From Eutypa lata (Eukaryota > Ascomycota > Sordariomycetes > Xylariales > Diatrypaceae), in the NCBI GenBank assembly GCA_022661535.1, contig JAKULF010000005.1, positions 4,650,001 through 4,714,000 of the forward strand: a stretch of 64,000 nt of DNA. The letters are read 5' to 3'. Below, one piece after another: positions 46,200 to 58,412 of this stretch. How positions within the stretch are numbered: the first letter of the stretch is position 1; every line of letters begins with the position of its first letter. The notes beneath the pieces are model-generated. The model was not told where the DNA came from and ran no database searches. It saw only the letters and a list, made by a program, of their open reading frames with translations. The translations under genes and the position numbers were made by a program.

Positions 46200-49100
46200 T
46201 TACAATCCTGGCCCGGAGCCCCTGTAGTTACGAAGAGACCAAGGTCGCGCCGGCGGTATTTTCTCAAAAGTCCACTGCCCGCCGCCGCCGCCGTAGTTCT
46301 GTTTCGTGAACTTCGCAGACTCGAACGGCTCGTACATATGTGGGATGAGCTCGGCCTGGGAACTATACGGGAGAATCTTCCTCTCCCTCGGCTTTCTCAC
46401 AAAACCCCCAGATAATTCGCCGCTCAAAGCCTTCCTTTGGTCTTTGAGGATTTCTCGCAACTCCTTGTCGTCGTTTGTGATCTGCGCCTTCAAGAAATGT
46501 AGGTCTGTCGGGTCCTGCTTAGCGTCCAAAGTCTCCATAATGGGAGTCCTTGCGGTATATTCGATGTTCTCCAGATTGGGTGGGTAGCTAGCTGGGACTA
46601 TTGATGGATCGAGGTACGCCTCGTCCCCCTTCTCCAGCAATTGTAGAATATCGATGCTCTCACCATGCGGTATCGGAGTTGAATGACTTGGCGTCACACA
46701 GTCCATATCAACCTCTTTCCGAAGGACGTGGTCGATATCAATAGCGGAGAAGTAAGCACAAGCTTGTGGTAAGTCGGGGATGCCTACTTGCTCGGCAAAC
46801 ATGGCTCTCGTCCATAGATTGGAGATTTGGAGCGCCATCGCAGCCCGGTACTTGTCTTCATCTTTGACTAGGTAGCGGATTTCGTCGTGTACAGTAATAG
46901 AAAGACGGGCGTTGATGTTGAACCGTCGAGTCAAGTAATCCATTGAAACGACGAGAAGGTGAAGATAATCTACACCCGAAGACTGAATAGCCCAGTTGAT
47001 GCGGGAGGTTAGATATCCGCCCTTGCTTATGTAACGCCCCATTAAGGCCTCGGTGATCCCAGCTCCAAGAACTGGGGTACGCGGATGTTGTTGTTCAGCA
47101 AACTCTTCAAGTTTGTTAAACACGAACGACTCTGTACCACCTCTCCAGAATGGTCGCTTGTTCAGGACCCTCCTAGTCGTCTTGGTGCCTTTGGTGGTAG
47201 CATACAGCTTGCCCGCGGTCTCGAGAGTTTCTTGCTCGGATAGTCCTGGATTGAACTGGCGGAGGAGAGTGGCGGCAAACTTCAACCCAGCCCCGTAAAT
47301 CCGGCCATAATTGAACACCTTGGCGTTATTCCGCGTGATACCCAAGATAGACGCGGTGCGGGAATGTAGATCCGTGCCAGCCGCCTTGGTGCCTTCTAGA
47401 GTCATGAAACCAATGGCATTACCTCCATGAAGCTTGAAGGTAGCATCTCCTACCACGCTGGCAATCCAGAGTTCTTCCGAGTCTACATCGGCGCCGACGA
47501 AGGAGTAACCCGGTGGCGCCTTGACCATGGATTTTAGTTCCGATCCCACTCGATTTTTCTTGGCATTGCTTGCCGTCAGCCAAGTGTTCTCTACTGCTCT
47601 CCTAGTGATGGTGCCCATGGGAATAACTTGTGGCAAGATAAACCCCTGGACACGCTGGTCTTTCTCGGTCGGTGCCTTGCCTTTTCGGGCCTCGTTATCT
47701 TCATACACAACCATTTGCGACATGATTCGGTCGCGAGCACTGATCCAGTATGAGCAGGAAGCATTCATATCGAGGGCCTCTTTGGCGTATGAGTACTCGG
47801 ATGATAATGTGCCTTGGTTAAAATATGTGAGATAACTTTTTGTGAGCGGATTTGCACATCTGGAGTCGGGGCCATCCTTGTGAGGAAGCTTGAGGAACAA
47901 AGCATCGGAGTCATTTCTCAACGCTTCGATAGACTCGTCGGAGAAGTCGCATATGACCAACTGAGTCTCGCTATACTTTGATATATCTGATAGCGGCACT
48001 CGGAAGGTCCAGCCATATTTGTCAGACCAGAATAACGGGTAACCATCCCAAGAGAGTCGAAGTAGCAAAGGAGCAATGCGAGTCCTAACAGTGAGGTTGA
48101 TGGGGGCTTCGCTTTTCGGGAATAAATCTTTATACCACCGAGGCATGCCAGGCTTCTTTTGCCGGGCAGCGGGTCGAGGAGGGTCTCCCTTTTTCTTTCC
48201 TTTCACCATTCTAATCTCTTGACCAGACCAATCCAGCTGCCTCAACCAAGGATCATTCCCCCATTTCTCTGCATCACCCTTGATCTCTAGGGCCTTGTCC
48301 GCTAGCCTTACTAGTCGTTCTTCAACTGCATCTGAAAGTTTATGGTATGTTGCTTCAGCGTTGGCGATATAAGCATCCCAGGACTCGTCCACAGGTAATA
48401 TGACGGAAGAAAGATGACGTAATGCAGCAAAGCTGACTGGATGAGGGCAGACTTCTAGGAAGCTAGGGAAAACGATCTGATATACACGGTGGGTGATGGC
48501 AACGTCAGCTGCACAGTAATCGAGGAGCTCGTCTAGTTTTCCGAGGATGCCGTCCCGGTCTAGTGTTCCGAAATCATCTCGAGCGGCTTTATCGATAGTC
48601 ACGTTGAGGTGAAGTTTAGCAACATCGCGAAGAGAGTTGACGGCGCTGCGCTCCACCCACAAGTCTTCTTCATCTTCTCGAAGGCTGTTATTGGCAAGGA
48701 GCGTTGCTAGTTCAACATTACTGGTCTCCTTAGCAAGCTTGTCCCTCAACTCCCGACTCTTCTTGTGTTTCATCCAAGTCGGTCGCTGCTGTGAACACAT
48801 GCCGTTAACAGCTACATGTAACGACATGGTATCAATGAAGGAGTTCCTGGATTGTTTCAAGTCGTATTCCTCAAGTATGCGCGCTCGATCATAACCAACG
48901 TTATGCCCCACGATAACTCGATCCTGTGTTGGGTCACCAAGCGGGATAAGATGGTCTTTCGATTCGGATTCTCCCAGTAACCACGGCGACAACCAAACAT
49001 ACCAAGCATTCGGGCTCATCGCGCAAGCCATGACAGCAAAGGGACTTTCTTTCCACATGACTTCGACATCGAAACAGAGCATATTATCATCGGGCGCCTC

Positions 49101-49768
49101 GACCTCCTCTGTCAGACCGACCTCCTCTGTCGGATCGACCTCCTCTGTCGGATCGACGGGATAATATTTCGTCCAGCCGCTGCGCTGCACCCATTTTTTT
49201 GGTCGTGGGTGTACGTTATCCTTCGCAAACTGTTTGGCATAAGACAGAAAAGGTTCGGCGGAGTCGAGGCCTAGCTTATGAAAATGTTCATCAAGCGTCT
49301 GGCCATGGATAGGGGGTACTTCGAAAGCAATTGGGGGATTATTATCGGTGTTCTTGCCAAATAAATCATGGCGACGTAGGTGATCCTCAGATAACTCTAC
49401 AAGCTCTTTGGGTGGAGGTTTTTCGCCATTCGGGAAGATCTGCTTGAAGATATGGGAACTGATATGTTGCACACCTATCTCGTTGAACCGGGCTTCGGAC
49501 GGAACTACAATAACGACAAGTTTAGATGTATCCAATGCGATTATATTTTTGACTATGACTAACTTGCAAGTGTCCTCGTGGACGTGGGTGATGAAGAAGG
49601 GGATATTGTATCTATATTAGTAGATTGCGCCACTGCCGCCGTCGTCTGCCATCTCGAATGCGACAGCGACAGCAATAGTGAAGACTGACGATGCGCTCGA
49701 TGTCTGGCGATGCGGACGAAGCTTGCAGTTGATGCGCTTCTTATATGACCTTTAGCAGGATTGATCAT
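46200..49768 (-). CDS. MIP1: Mitochondrial DNA polymerase gamma (Mip1)
   Basis: Two exons (49768-49564 and 49504-46200) give 1169 residues. The 59-nt phase-1 intron (GTTAGT..TTGTAG) joins a Ser/Arg-rich, acid-poor presequence (1-68), a clear mitochondrial import signal, to IPSEARFNEIGVQHIS, the conserved start of the mature enzyme. The protein replicates mtDNA in the matrix. The 3'-5' exonuclease domain is complete: Exo I CFDVEV (Asp214, Glu216), Exo II HNVGYDRA (Asp274), Exo III YCAADVAITH (Tyr398, Asp402). Family-A polymerase motifs follow: A (VGADVDSEELWIA), B (RNNAKVFNYGRIYGAG) and C (VHDEIRYLV). The C-terminal fungal extension beyond motif C is long (about 200 residues), as in other ascomycetes. 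A triple DPTEEV-type repeat (residues 186-203) lies just before the exonuclease domain. Confidence 0.95.
49101..49154 (-). repeat. 18-bp in-frame repeat within MIP1
   Basis: Three units encode DPTEEV, DPTEEV and GLTEEV just upstream of the exonuclease I motif. The nucleotide units are nearly identical, so this is a recent in-frame expansion. Confidence 0.85.
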
Positions 49769-52051
49769 CGCTACCGGTTTTTATGAAGCATGGTGTTTTA
49801 AGAACAAAATTTGTTGAATTTTTGGATCGAAGCTTTGTCGTCATTTACATCATATAGGTATCCATACATAGCATTTTGTAGTGTATTTTTTTCATTTTAA
49901 GTTTCCGTAGTCCGTTATCTACACATAGATAATCAGGTGGGTAGGGCATTTTGAAGAGGGGCGGTTTCGATTTAATACCACCAGCTGCTGCCGACTGGTG
50001 CTAACTAGCCTCTAGAGACATGTAGGTATCTGAGCGTACAAATGTTTGGGATACCTTATCGGCTGTCTACCTATTGTGTCCATTCATTAAAATGAACTTT
50101 AGTAGAGCTCTAGACTACCAACGAGGAAGTATATCATTGATATATACTTTGAACCAGTTGCACTAGCTGAGATTCACCTATTTATACTGTGAGTGTTTAC
50201 CTTGTCAGCAGCTTCGAGTTCTTGAAGTATGTACCTATCTACCTACCTAGGTAGTTAACAAAAGTACCTTGTCTCGAGACCACGGAAGCAGTTGCACACT
50301 TGTTTATTAAGCTAGTGGTTACTGTCCGCGGGGCAGCAATACTTAAAAGGAGGATTACTTCACAGCAGGGAACTTTTGTCAAGCCCGGTTCTTTTCCTTC
50401 TCTCTCTTTATGTGTAAGGACCTTTTGTAAACCGGCATCGTATACTTGCAATACTTTCGTGGTAAGCATTATTTTGTATAAGTGTATGCCGGCTCCGACT
50501 TGCTTTTATTCCTAGCGTTGGCTGCCTTATTATGTATAGATACTGTAGATACTTGGGCGGGAAGAAGTCCGACCTGACGGAACTTTAGAGCTCGAGGCTT
50601 GAAGCTTGCCATTGGAGCTGTATACCCCTAGTTAGGCTGCGTGCCTTGACGCAGGTAATCGAACCTATTACCTACACTGGGATAGACTTGTCCAAATTCG
50701 ATAACATACATACCTACATAGGCTGGTAGGTTTGCTCTGATGTTGGTGGGTGGTGACGTGTAGCTATTCGTAGCTTTGTAGCATCCCACTTAATATGATT
50801 GCCAATAGCTGCTCATTGTCTTAAAAGATTTGGAGAAAGTCTGATGCTTTCATCGGGTGAAATATGGGTGTATGGGTAGTACTGACGAACCCTACCTATT
50901 GTTGTTCACTAACATGTAGGTATGCTCGTCATATAAGCTTGGAGGAGTATAGGAGGAAAACCAATTGCTATACTTTACCCATTTCGAGTAACTACTCAAT
51001 GGGACAGCCTTATGGTTCTCTCTACCAAAGGACCCGGACAGCTCCACCAATACATGACTGTGGGTAACAAACTCAATACCTCGTAAGGGCCATTGCAACA
51101 TGAAGTGACAAGTCTCACCACATAGAGCCACCCCATCATGAAATACATGCAACCATGTAGGTAGACACAAGCCGCTATGGCCGCACCGAAGGTTCAAAAT
51201 GTGAAGGGGGCACGGAGCGGCTGCCCCTCACATTATGCACCACCAAAACATATAACATACGCGAGGAATAGCACCTATTTGTTAGATGAAATCTCACCTT
51301 TGCACATGATCGCTTGATCGAGTAAGTCACTGGTTTTAGGTTGGCTGTCCCCTTATTTAACAATGAATGAGGAGCCTACATGTTCTACGCCACTTGCATC
51401 GTACTCTTCATTTTAGATTGCTTACTGTCTATATTAAGTCGTTTTGACCTGTCAATATACTCCTTGTTTGCCCACAGTACAAACCTTTAAAGGGGTCAAT
51501 AGGTAGTCCGATGTAGCCTGACAGCCTAATGATTCGAAAACGCACTTCAGATTGAAAACTCGAGTTAAAGGTTTAGGAAACCCATTACCTAGTAGGCAGG
51601 GGATTTCGGCTTCTAGTACATACAAGAAACCAGTTACCCTGAAGAAGGAGAGAGCAACCAGCAACCAGCAACCAGCAACACCAACAGGATCCTCAATAAC
51701 AAGCACCAGACATCACGACACAATCAGTAACAACCACAACACTGAAAGTCCAATGCCAATATTCATGCCTACGCCTACCTATTTACATTCCTTTGCCAAA
51801 CAACCTGAGATCGATGTAGTCTTGAGCATCATCTACTAGGTAGCCTACTTACCTAGGTATATATCTGCCTACGTGTAAGATTACTTACTAACGTTAACCA
51901 CCTACCTACACCAGGAACAGTGAAGCAGGCGCGGCCAAAAAAAGCAATACGGGCATTATTCTGGTCGCGGATACCCCCATAACTGTAGGAAATGCATCGA
52001 CATTCACGGCAGGAAAGAGACGTGTGAGAAAGTGTGCAAGCTATAAACCCT
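49769..52051. other. Divergent intergenic region
   Basis: A 2.3-kb gap between MIP1 and the RING gene, running in opposite directions. No gene recognised. It contains TACCTACCTAGGTA clusters near 50228-50250 and 51838-51860 and an AGCAACC run at about 51656-51677. The right end has the RING gene leader. Confidence 0.6.
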
Positions 52052-53978
52052 ATGGCAGATTTTCTGAATATGGTCGATGGCCTTCCCGGGTTCACAGGTA
52101 TTTATTTATTCGTTTGTTAACAACCCTTCTTTTCCTATTCTGCTTGCGATTCTGCTACATACCTACTCTTTGAGATTTATCGCATCCTACGACCTACATA
52201 CAACAGAATGTCCTAGGGAAAGCGACTAAAATAATATTTGACCTATCAGGTGACTTTGCGGACTCCGACCCCAGTAGTAATAACACGCTCAACAGTGGCA
52301 ACTTATTGCAGACAAATGGTCTCAATCCCTTCGGAGAAAGATTCATACCAAACGTACCTACTGAAACTACAAATTCTACATTGAATGTTGCCGGAAACAT
52401 ACAACCTACATCACCGACTTCTCCCACCTTTCAATATCGACAGCAACCTTTGCCTTCTTACCTAAGCCTGGGTACATCGAACACGACGTGTCCCGGCTTT
52501 GATACTACTACTGCTACTAGTAATAATCTTATTAGTAACAGCGCATTTAGCAGCGTCGGCCTAGGAATTCCACCTTTCGTCCCATCTGGTACTTTTAACG
52601 TCCTTGATGGGCTCCTCCCCACTACAACAACACCACCACCAGCACCACCACATTTGCCATTAACAGTTGTCGACAAGGAAAGAGCGAATTGGTCGCTGCC
52701 ATTATCTGCATCTGGTCCCGTATTCCTTGGTAGCAACAGTCATAGCTCTGGTTTTGACTCGGACCTGTGTTCAGAATTAAACTTTCTACAACAACAACCT
52801 CAGAATCAGCATCATATGGCATCTTGGGCACAGCTTCCTTCCTATCAACGGCCTCCCTCTGCCTGTCCCTTTACCCCACCACCACCACCTCGACATCACC
52901 AACAACGGCAACCACGACCACATTCTGACCATAACCACCATTTGCATTCGCATTCGCGCCACTCGACTGCCACTACAACAGAAACAACAGCGACCACGAG
53001 ACAAATTCCTAATATCCACACTCAAGGTCAAAGTCTTTTCACCAGCGGCTCAGCCCAAGCAGGAGAAAATCCACAGAATTCAAGCCATAACAATTTCTCA
53101 GTCTTCCATTTGCCTCAACCCTCTAGACAGCCAACAAACACAGTCAGCGACGAGTCTTACCTTTCTGCTTTCGCCACGGATTTTTCCTCGCCTTCACTTC
53201 CACCGCTGAACAGTAGCCCTCGTCTCCCGAACTCCCGAACTCCATCTTCCCTTCTACCAAAGCCGCTAGAGATTGGTGAAGCCATGCCGACTACACTCCG
53301 ACGCTCGAGCAGGGGAAGCCGAGGTGGTATTGTGGACCTCACTAAGGATGAGCCTGATGATAGCAGGAGCTCAGGGATCGATCTGTCATTACCTGTGGCA
53401 CCGAGAACTAGGAAGAGAACTGCCACTACTGCTACTCTAAGTAGCTCTGAAGGAACGAAGAAACGCCGAACCTCGCAGTCATCTAGTCGACCTACGAAGA
53501 GCAGAAGAGATACCATTGATGACACAAGCTCCATCTTTAGTGGCTTCGATTCCCCGCGGAAGGTCGAGATTGAGAGCCACGATAGTATCGACTTGTCAAA
53601 TGCGGACGAGGTTCCCGAGGAGTTTTTGGCGCCGAAAGTGGACAATCGAGTCAAGTTGGGGAACTTCCAGTGTGTGATATGTATGGACGATGTGTCCGCG
53701 TTGACCGTCACACATTGTGGTACGTGGATGCCCATCGAATTCTTCCTAAACATTACTACGCGGGAACAAATTACTAACATATGAGTTTATCAGGTCACTT
53801 GTTCTGCTCCGAATGCCTACATTCCTCTCTTCATATAGACAGTATGAAGAAGACTTGTCCTGTCTGCCGCACCAAGGTAGACCTTAAGGACAAGAAGAGC
53901 AAAAACACCAAATCCTACTATCACCTCGAATTGAAGGTGATGACTGCTACGAAGAAGGGCAAGCAGCCGGCTCGTTGA
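52052..53978 (+). CDS. RING-finger E3 ubiquitin ligase, Slx8/STUbL-like
   Basis: Exons 52052-52097, 52250-53719 and 53794-53978 give 566 residues. The introns are 152 nt and 74 nt (the second has TTACTAAC), both phase 1. Exon 1 is small (MADFLNMVDGLPGFT); it is inferred because exon 2 lacks a start codon and its frame is open upstream to 52174 only. Residues 20-350 are low complexity (Ser/Pro/Thr/Asn/His-rich). IVDLTKDEPDD at about 376-386 is a strong SUMO-interaction-type motif, followed by GIDLSLP and SIDLSNADE. The C-terminal RING is C3HC4: Cys490, 493, 505, His507, Cys510, 513, 527, 530. It is complete only after splicing the second intron. SIM plus C-terminal RING is the layout of SUMO-targeted ubiquitin ligases (yeast Slx8, human RNF4), which act in the nucleus on sumoylated repair proteins. 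Assignment to that group is inference. Confidence 0.82.
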
Positions 53979-55707
53979 TATGAAAGAGCCGATTGTGCCC
54001 CGCACTCAACTGCACTCTTGACGTGGTGAAGACGCAAGCTTGCTAGCAAGTGCACAAATGATCCAGGCGAGCTGGATGGACCTTGGTATACTGTCAAAAT
54101 CACAGTATATTTCATTGGGATGTATGTGCTGATGGGTCTATATATTGGCAACCCCGACATGACATGACAAACCAATATTTCGGTGACCCGTTATGCCAGC
54201 ATCCCCTTAAGAATGTCGAGCCACGCTCAAATTCTCGATAGCGTGACCGAATTTTTACACACTCTACTTGATAGACTCGGCGTGGACAGGCTTCTCATAA
54301 TTGCAGGGAATGCATATGTGCGAGTATAAGTGGAGGTATTTGCATGGAAACGGCGTTTCGATCATCCAAGGCAAGAAGATACCCATTTCACGGATTCGGA
54401 CAGGATGGTTCGGTAGATTTGCATTTTTCCTCTTTTCTCTCTCGCATCTTACAAGGGGGCAAAGCGAAGGGCCATTTGCTAGCATAGGTAGTGCGGCGGT
54501 GGATGTGTATGTATTATGAGCAAGGAACTTAGAGCGCGCCCTTTCTTTCCCCCCCAGCCAGCGCTTTGCCGAGAATATACCACGATGAATTAATTTGCTT
54601 CTTCACATGCGGGTGTTGTGTAACTCAAGCCCCCTTTTGTTAGGTTACGTGACACGGGCCCGGTCTATGTTACTCATCTAGTCCTAGAGAGCATTGAATG
54701 CATGTAGCCAGCCTCTTGCGTGGAGCGCCAATTTTTCTTCTTCACTAATTGTAGTTAATAGCATATGTACCTTTAGTTTTCTACACCGTTACACCTCGGT
54801 TATTGCCTTGGAAGGAACATTGTATACTTTGATCACCATTCTAGCGGACCGGTGACCGCGATAAGAAACCTAGATATCGTGATGCTAGGCTAGAAGCAAT
54901 AGGTATGTAGGTAGCAAGCATCGTTACGCGAAGGTGCTAACTAGCAATAAACAGGTCAACGGGTAATTAATTAGTTGGACAGTGAACTGACAGTCGCCGT
55001 AATAGTAGGTACTTTTCAAGCCGATCGATATCAAGAGGGCTCGGGGATCCATCTATCCCGATATACCCACCTACGTGTACATTCATGATTACTTCTCTGT
55101 AGCAAATCGTAGGTATATGTAGGAAAAATTGCAAGTCGGTCGATGGAGGAGGCGCCTCAGAGGAAGATAGCCGGGGGTTGGTGGGTTCGTTACCAGAATC
55201 TACATGTAGATACTTGTCTTTTTTCTTTCTTTCTACAGATAAGAGATACTTTGATAGCATTGATCGTAGATACATGTAGTTATAAAGTGGCGCATAGAAA
55301 GCCTTCAATGTTATAGAACTTATGTACCCTACCTGGGTAAAGTAGGTAGGTGGAGAGGTAGGTAAAATACAAGAACATGGTGCAGGAGTTGGATTCGAGA
55401 GATGCATTAATTTGAGGGGGTAGGTTCTTTCAGGCACGGACAACCAAGCTAACCTCAACGGATATCGACAACCACAAGTAAAACAGTATTTCTTGTTATC
55501 TACAGTAGGTGCGCAAGGTAACCTTAATGTTATGACCGCACTTGTCCGTGGTGCCGTGCCAGTAGACACGAGGACGCGGGAAGTCTGAAACGTCACTGGC
55601 GACAAAGCGGCCCTACCAATTAATCCATGGTCCATCGCGAAAATTATGTCCCCGAGCCCCCCCCAATACAAGACGGTTCATAACTCCAACCCCCTTCTTC
55701 AGACCAG
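53979..55707. other. Convergent intergenic region
   Basis: A 1.7-kb gap between the RING gene and the neurochondrin-family gene. A minus-strand frame at 54967-55671 is open for 234 codons but runs through TAGGTAGG repeats and AT-rich DNA, has no family resemblance, and begins 37 bp past the neighbour's stop; I treat it as chance. Nothing else found. Confidence 0.6.
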
Positions 55708-57902
55708 CTACGCCAAAGTAGCCAAGACATCATCCAAATCAGACGCGGCCGGACTGTCCTCCCTCGCGCTCTTCTCCCGCAGCTGCCGGGCAATGCCACG
55801 TATCGCGTCCGCAGAATGCACGTAGCGCCTCCTCATGCCGGGGTTCGCATTCGCCAACAACCCCGCGGCAAGCTGGAGCACGTCCGTCTGGAAGTCGAGC
55901 AGGGCCTTGCTTTTCAGCCCATCTCCGTCCGCGACGGCCGGCACGTCGTAAGCCGCCACTGCTGTGACGAGGCCCATCCAGTTCTCGGGGGTGCTGGGCT
56001 CGCTCTCCATGACGAGCGAGAGCACGAACGCGACGCGCGTGCCTCTCCAAAGGTCTGGTTCTATATCGGGTTTGGGATTCGAGGTCTCGGAGAGGATAAA
56101 TAGTAGATCTTTCGATAATGTACGCCACCCGTCGTGGGCGTTGAACGCCTCGACACCGTCCTCAGTCCGCAGGATGCCCTCGAGCGCCGCGAGGATCGGC
56201 AGGCGGTAATCCTGGCCGGTGGTTTCGTCGTTGGAAGAACCGGATGGTGGTAGTAGTAGCCAAACGGAGGAGGAGGAGGAGAAGCTCCTCTGGTACAGCT
56301 CGATGAACATGTCCATCAGCGCCGCGGCTTCCTCCCGAAGCGCATCGCCGTCGTCGTCGCGGAGCCAGAGCGCGATGGCGCGGAGGGCCGAGAGCGTGAA
56401 CGGGTCGGCCGCCGCGCTGCCGTCCTTGTAATCCCACGCCAGCGTTCGGTGCGAGCCCGCCGCTGTGTGCGCTGCGCCCGCGCGGGCTTCGGGGTGCAGA
56501 CCCAGTGCCCCGGCTACCGAGGCGTCCCAGCGGTCCCGGAGGTACTCCATGATGACGGAGATGGTCTCGCCTATGGACTTGCTCAGTTTGAGGACCAGGT
56601 CGGGTGGCATGTTGAAAGCCGTTTCTTCTTCTGCAGGCGGCCCCCCCGCGGCTTCTGGATTGTTGTTGTTATTATTATTATTATTATCTAGCTCCTCCAT
56701 CCATGCGATGAGATGGCCGATGAAGGCGGCTAGGATATCAAAACCAGATGCTAAGCGCCGAGATATCTGGGGGTATTCTGGGGCGTTCAACTTCGCTAGG
56801 AGAGAAGGTAGGGTTGCGCGTATGTCTACTAGGATAAGGTTGATGAAGAGGTAGGAGAAAGACTTCTCGGAACCTGGCTCGTCTGAGAACAGCAACTGAG
56901 ACGCCTCTCTAGGGTATAGCATTAGGAGTGTGCCGGCGCAGTTGATGTAGGCGGAACGGCCAGCTGCCGTTGGGCGGTTAGCGGATAAATTGCGTATGAA
57001 CTTCACAACGGCAAGGAGCCACTTAGGATTTTGAGGTATAAGCTACATGTATGGTCAGCCAGATGTGTTATAAACATAGGAAAACCATATCACTCACTTC
57101 GGCGTCTAAATTCCCTAGGTGGGAGAGAAATTCTAGTAAGCTCGTTGCATCAGTGCCGGCGAATGAAGCAACAAGGGATTGTATGCTTCTGTCGATTTTA
57201 TTTCTTGTGTCATTTTTAGATCCCTGGTCTGTCAGGGGAGTAGCAATAGCGCCTCTCTCCCACGCCCAAATAAATATGCTCAGGACATGTGGTTGCTCAG
57301 GGGCGATCTCAATCAGGGGAATCCAGTCATCAACCTCCAGGCCAGCAAATGTCCTTGCTCCTTCAGGAAAGCTGACAAGAGTAAGTAGCGTCTCAATGAT
57401 GATCTGAGACGTCTCCTTGGAACTATATGTATATTATATGTCAGCGTATTGCCCCTATATAAGACAATTCCAATGAACATACATACCTATAGAGTACTGC
57501 CGTAGCCAGTTTTGGAATCCGGTTTAGTAACCTGGACTCCTGCTTAGCTTCACTCGGCAATAATATGGTAAACGTGTGGAGGACAGCGACGGCAAGGTCA
57601 AGCATGTCCTTGGAGTTCTTCTGGTCCGGCCCGGCTTGGGATCCGGTTCGCAGTAGCCGGTCAAGGAACTTAGGTGAGATGGAGTTCCATAGTGAAGTAA
57701 TCGTCTCTTCGTCGCCCTGGAGCTCAGGGGAGTTGTCCAGGACGGATTTAAGGAGGGCGAGACCAACAAACCTCGAGGTGTCATCTTTAGCCTTGAGAAA
57801 TTGCTGGACCTTTGAGAGAGACGCGCTCTCCTTTTCAGTTTGGGCTGACTGACTATCGCCATTGTGCCCTGGCATATTTGAGATGGGGTCTACCACATCC
57901 AT
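55708..57902 (-). CDS. Neurochondrin-family protein
   Basis: Three exons (57902-57487, 57422-57098, 57042-55708) give 691 residues. Introns are 64 nt (phase 2) and 55 nt (phase 0, GCTGAC branch). The product is an all-helical, ARM/HEAT-like protein of the neurochondrin family: KVQQFLKAKDDTSRFVGLALLKSVLD near 30-55, SPKFLDRLLR near 76-85, an exon 2 segment ETLLTLVSFPEGARTF, and after it NPKWLLAVVKFIRNLSANRPTAAGR and CAGTLLMLYPRE. No catalytic motif, signal or membrane segment is seen. In animals neurochondrin binds signalling proteins; in fungi the role is not established. An Asn10 tract in exon 3 is encoded by an (AAT/AAC)n repeat (plus 56660-56689). I chose the ATG at 57902 (CAACATGG). It is divergent from the CLC gene across 510 bp. 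Confidence 0.88.
56660..56689 (-). repeat. Trinucleotide repeat encoding Asn tract
   Basis: AAT/AAC triplets, about ten units, inside the neurochondrin-family gene after MEELD. Length is likely to vary between strains. Confidence 0.85.
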
Positions 57903-58412
57903 GTTGGGCAGTTTTCTATTCCAGTGTGCGGTGCATTTTTTGTTTGAGAAAAGGTACACACAAGCGGATATCGAACTCTTGACCTCCTGATTAGATTTTA
58001 AGCGACATCATAAGAGCGTGTGATTTATAGCATCTGAAGATCGCATAGCATGGCTATAAAAAATGTCGTCACTTGAAGCGTAACTTAGTATAAGCTCTAT
58101 GCAAGTCAGAGGACCCCAGTAGTTAATCCCCTAGTTGTACTATCAACCAATCAAAGTTTAAAGTTTTAGTGACAGGTATCCGCTAAAGCTTGTCGGTGGT
58201 AATGAGTCCGGCTACCTACCACCAAGCTCCATGCTGGCTACAATTCGTCCCATGTCGCAAACATAGACATTGTGATCTAAATACCCTTACATAACTTCAG
58301 TACTCTCGAGTTTTCCAAATTTGCAGCTTCAAGTACTCGCAGAGGTTGTCCGTACGCGCTACTTAAAACTAGTAAGCTGCGATACGACAAATGGCGCTGC
58401 CTCGCCTTCAGC
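57903..58412. other. Divergent promoter of neurochondrin-family and CLC genes
   Basis: A 510-bp bidirectional promoter region. On the minus strand around 57965-58025 there is a weak tRNA-like segment (GGTCAAGAGTTCGATATCC), not complete enough to call. Confidence 0.55.

Noticed and set aside
54967..55671. 234-codon open frame on the minus strand
   Set aside because: It crosses TAGGTAGG repeats and AT-rich DNA, resembles no family, and starts 37 bp after the neurochondrin-family stop.
57960..58030. tRNA-like segment on the minus strand with a B-box-like GAGTTCGATATCC
   Set aside because: No acceptable D arm or A box and weak stem pairing. At most a decayed tRNA.
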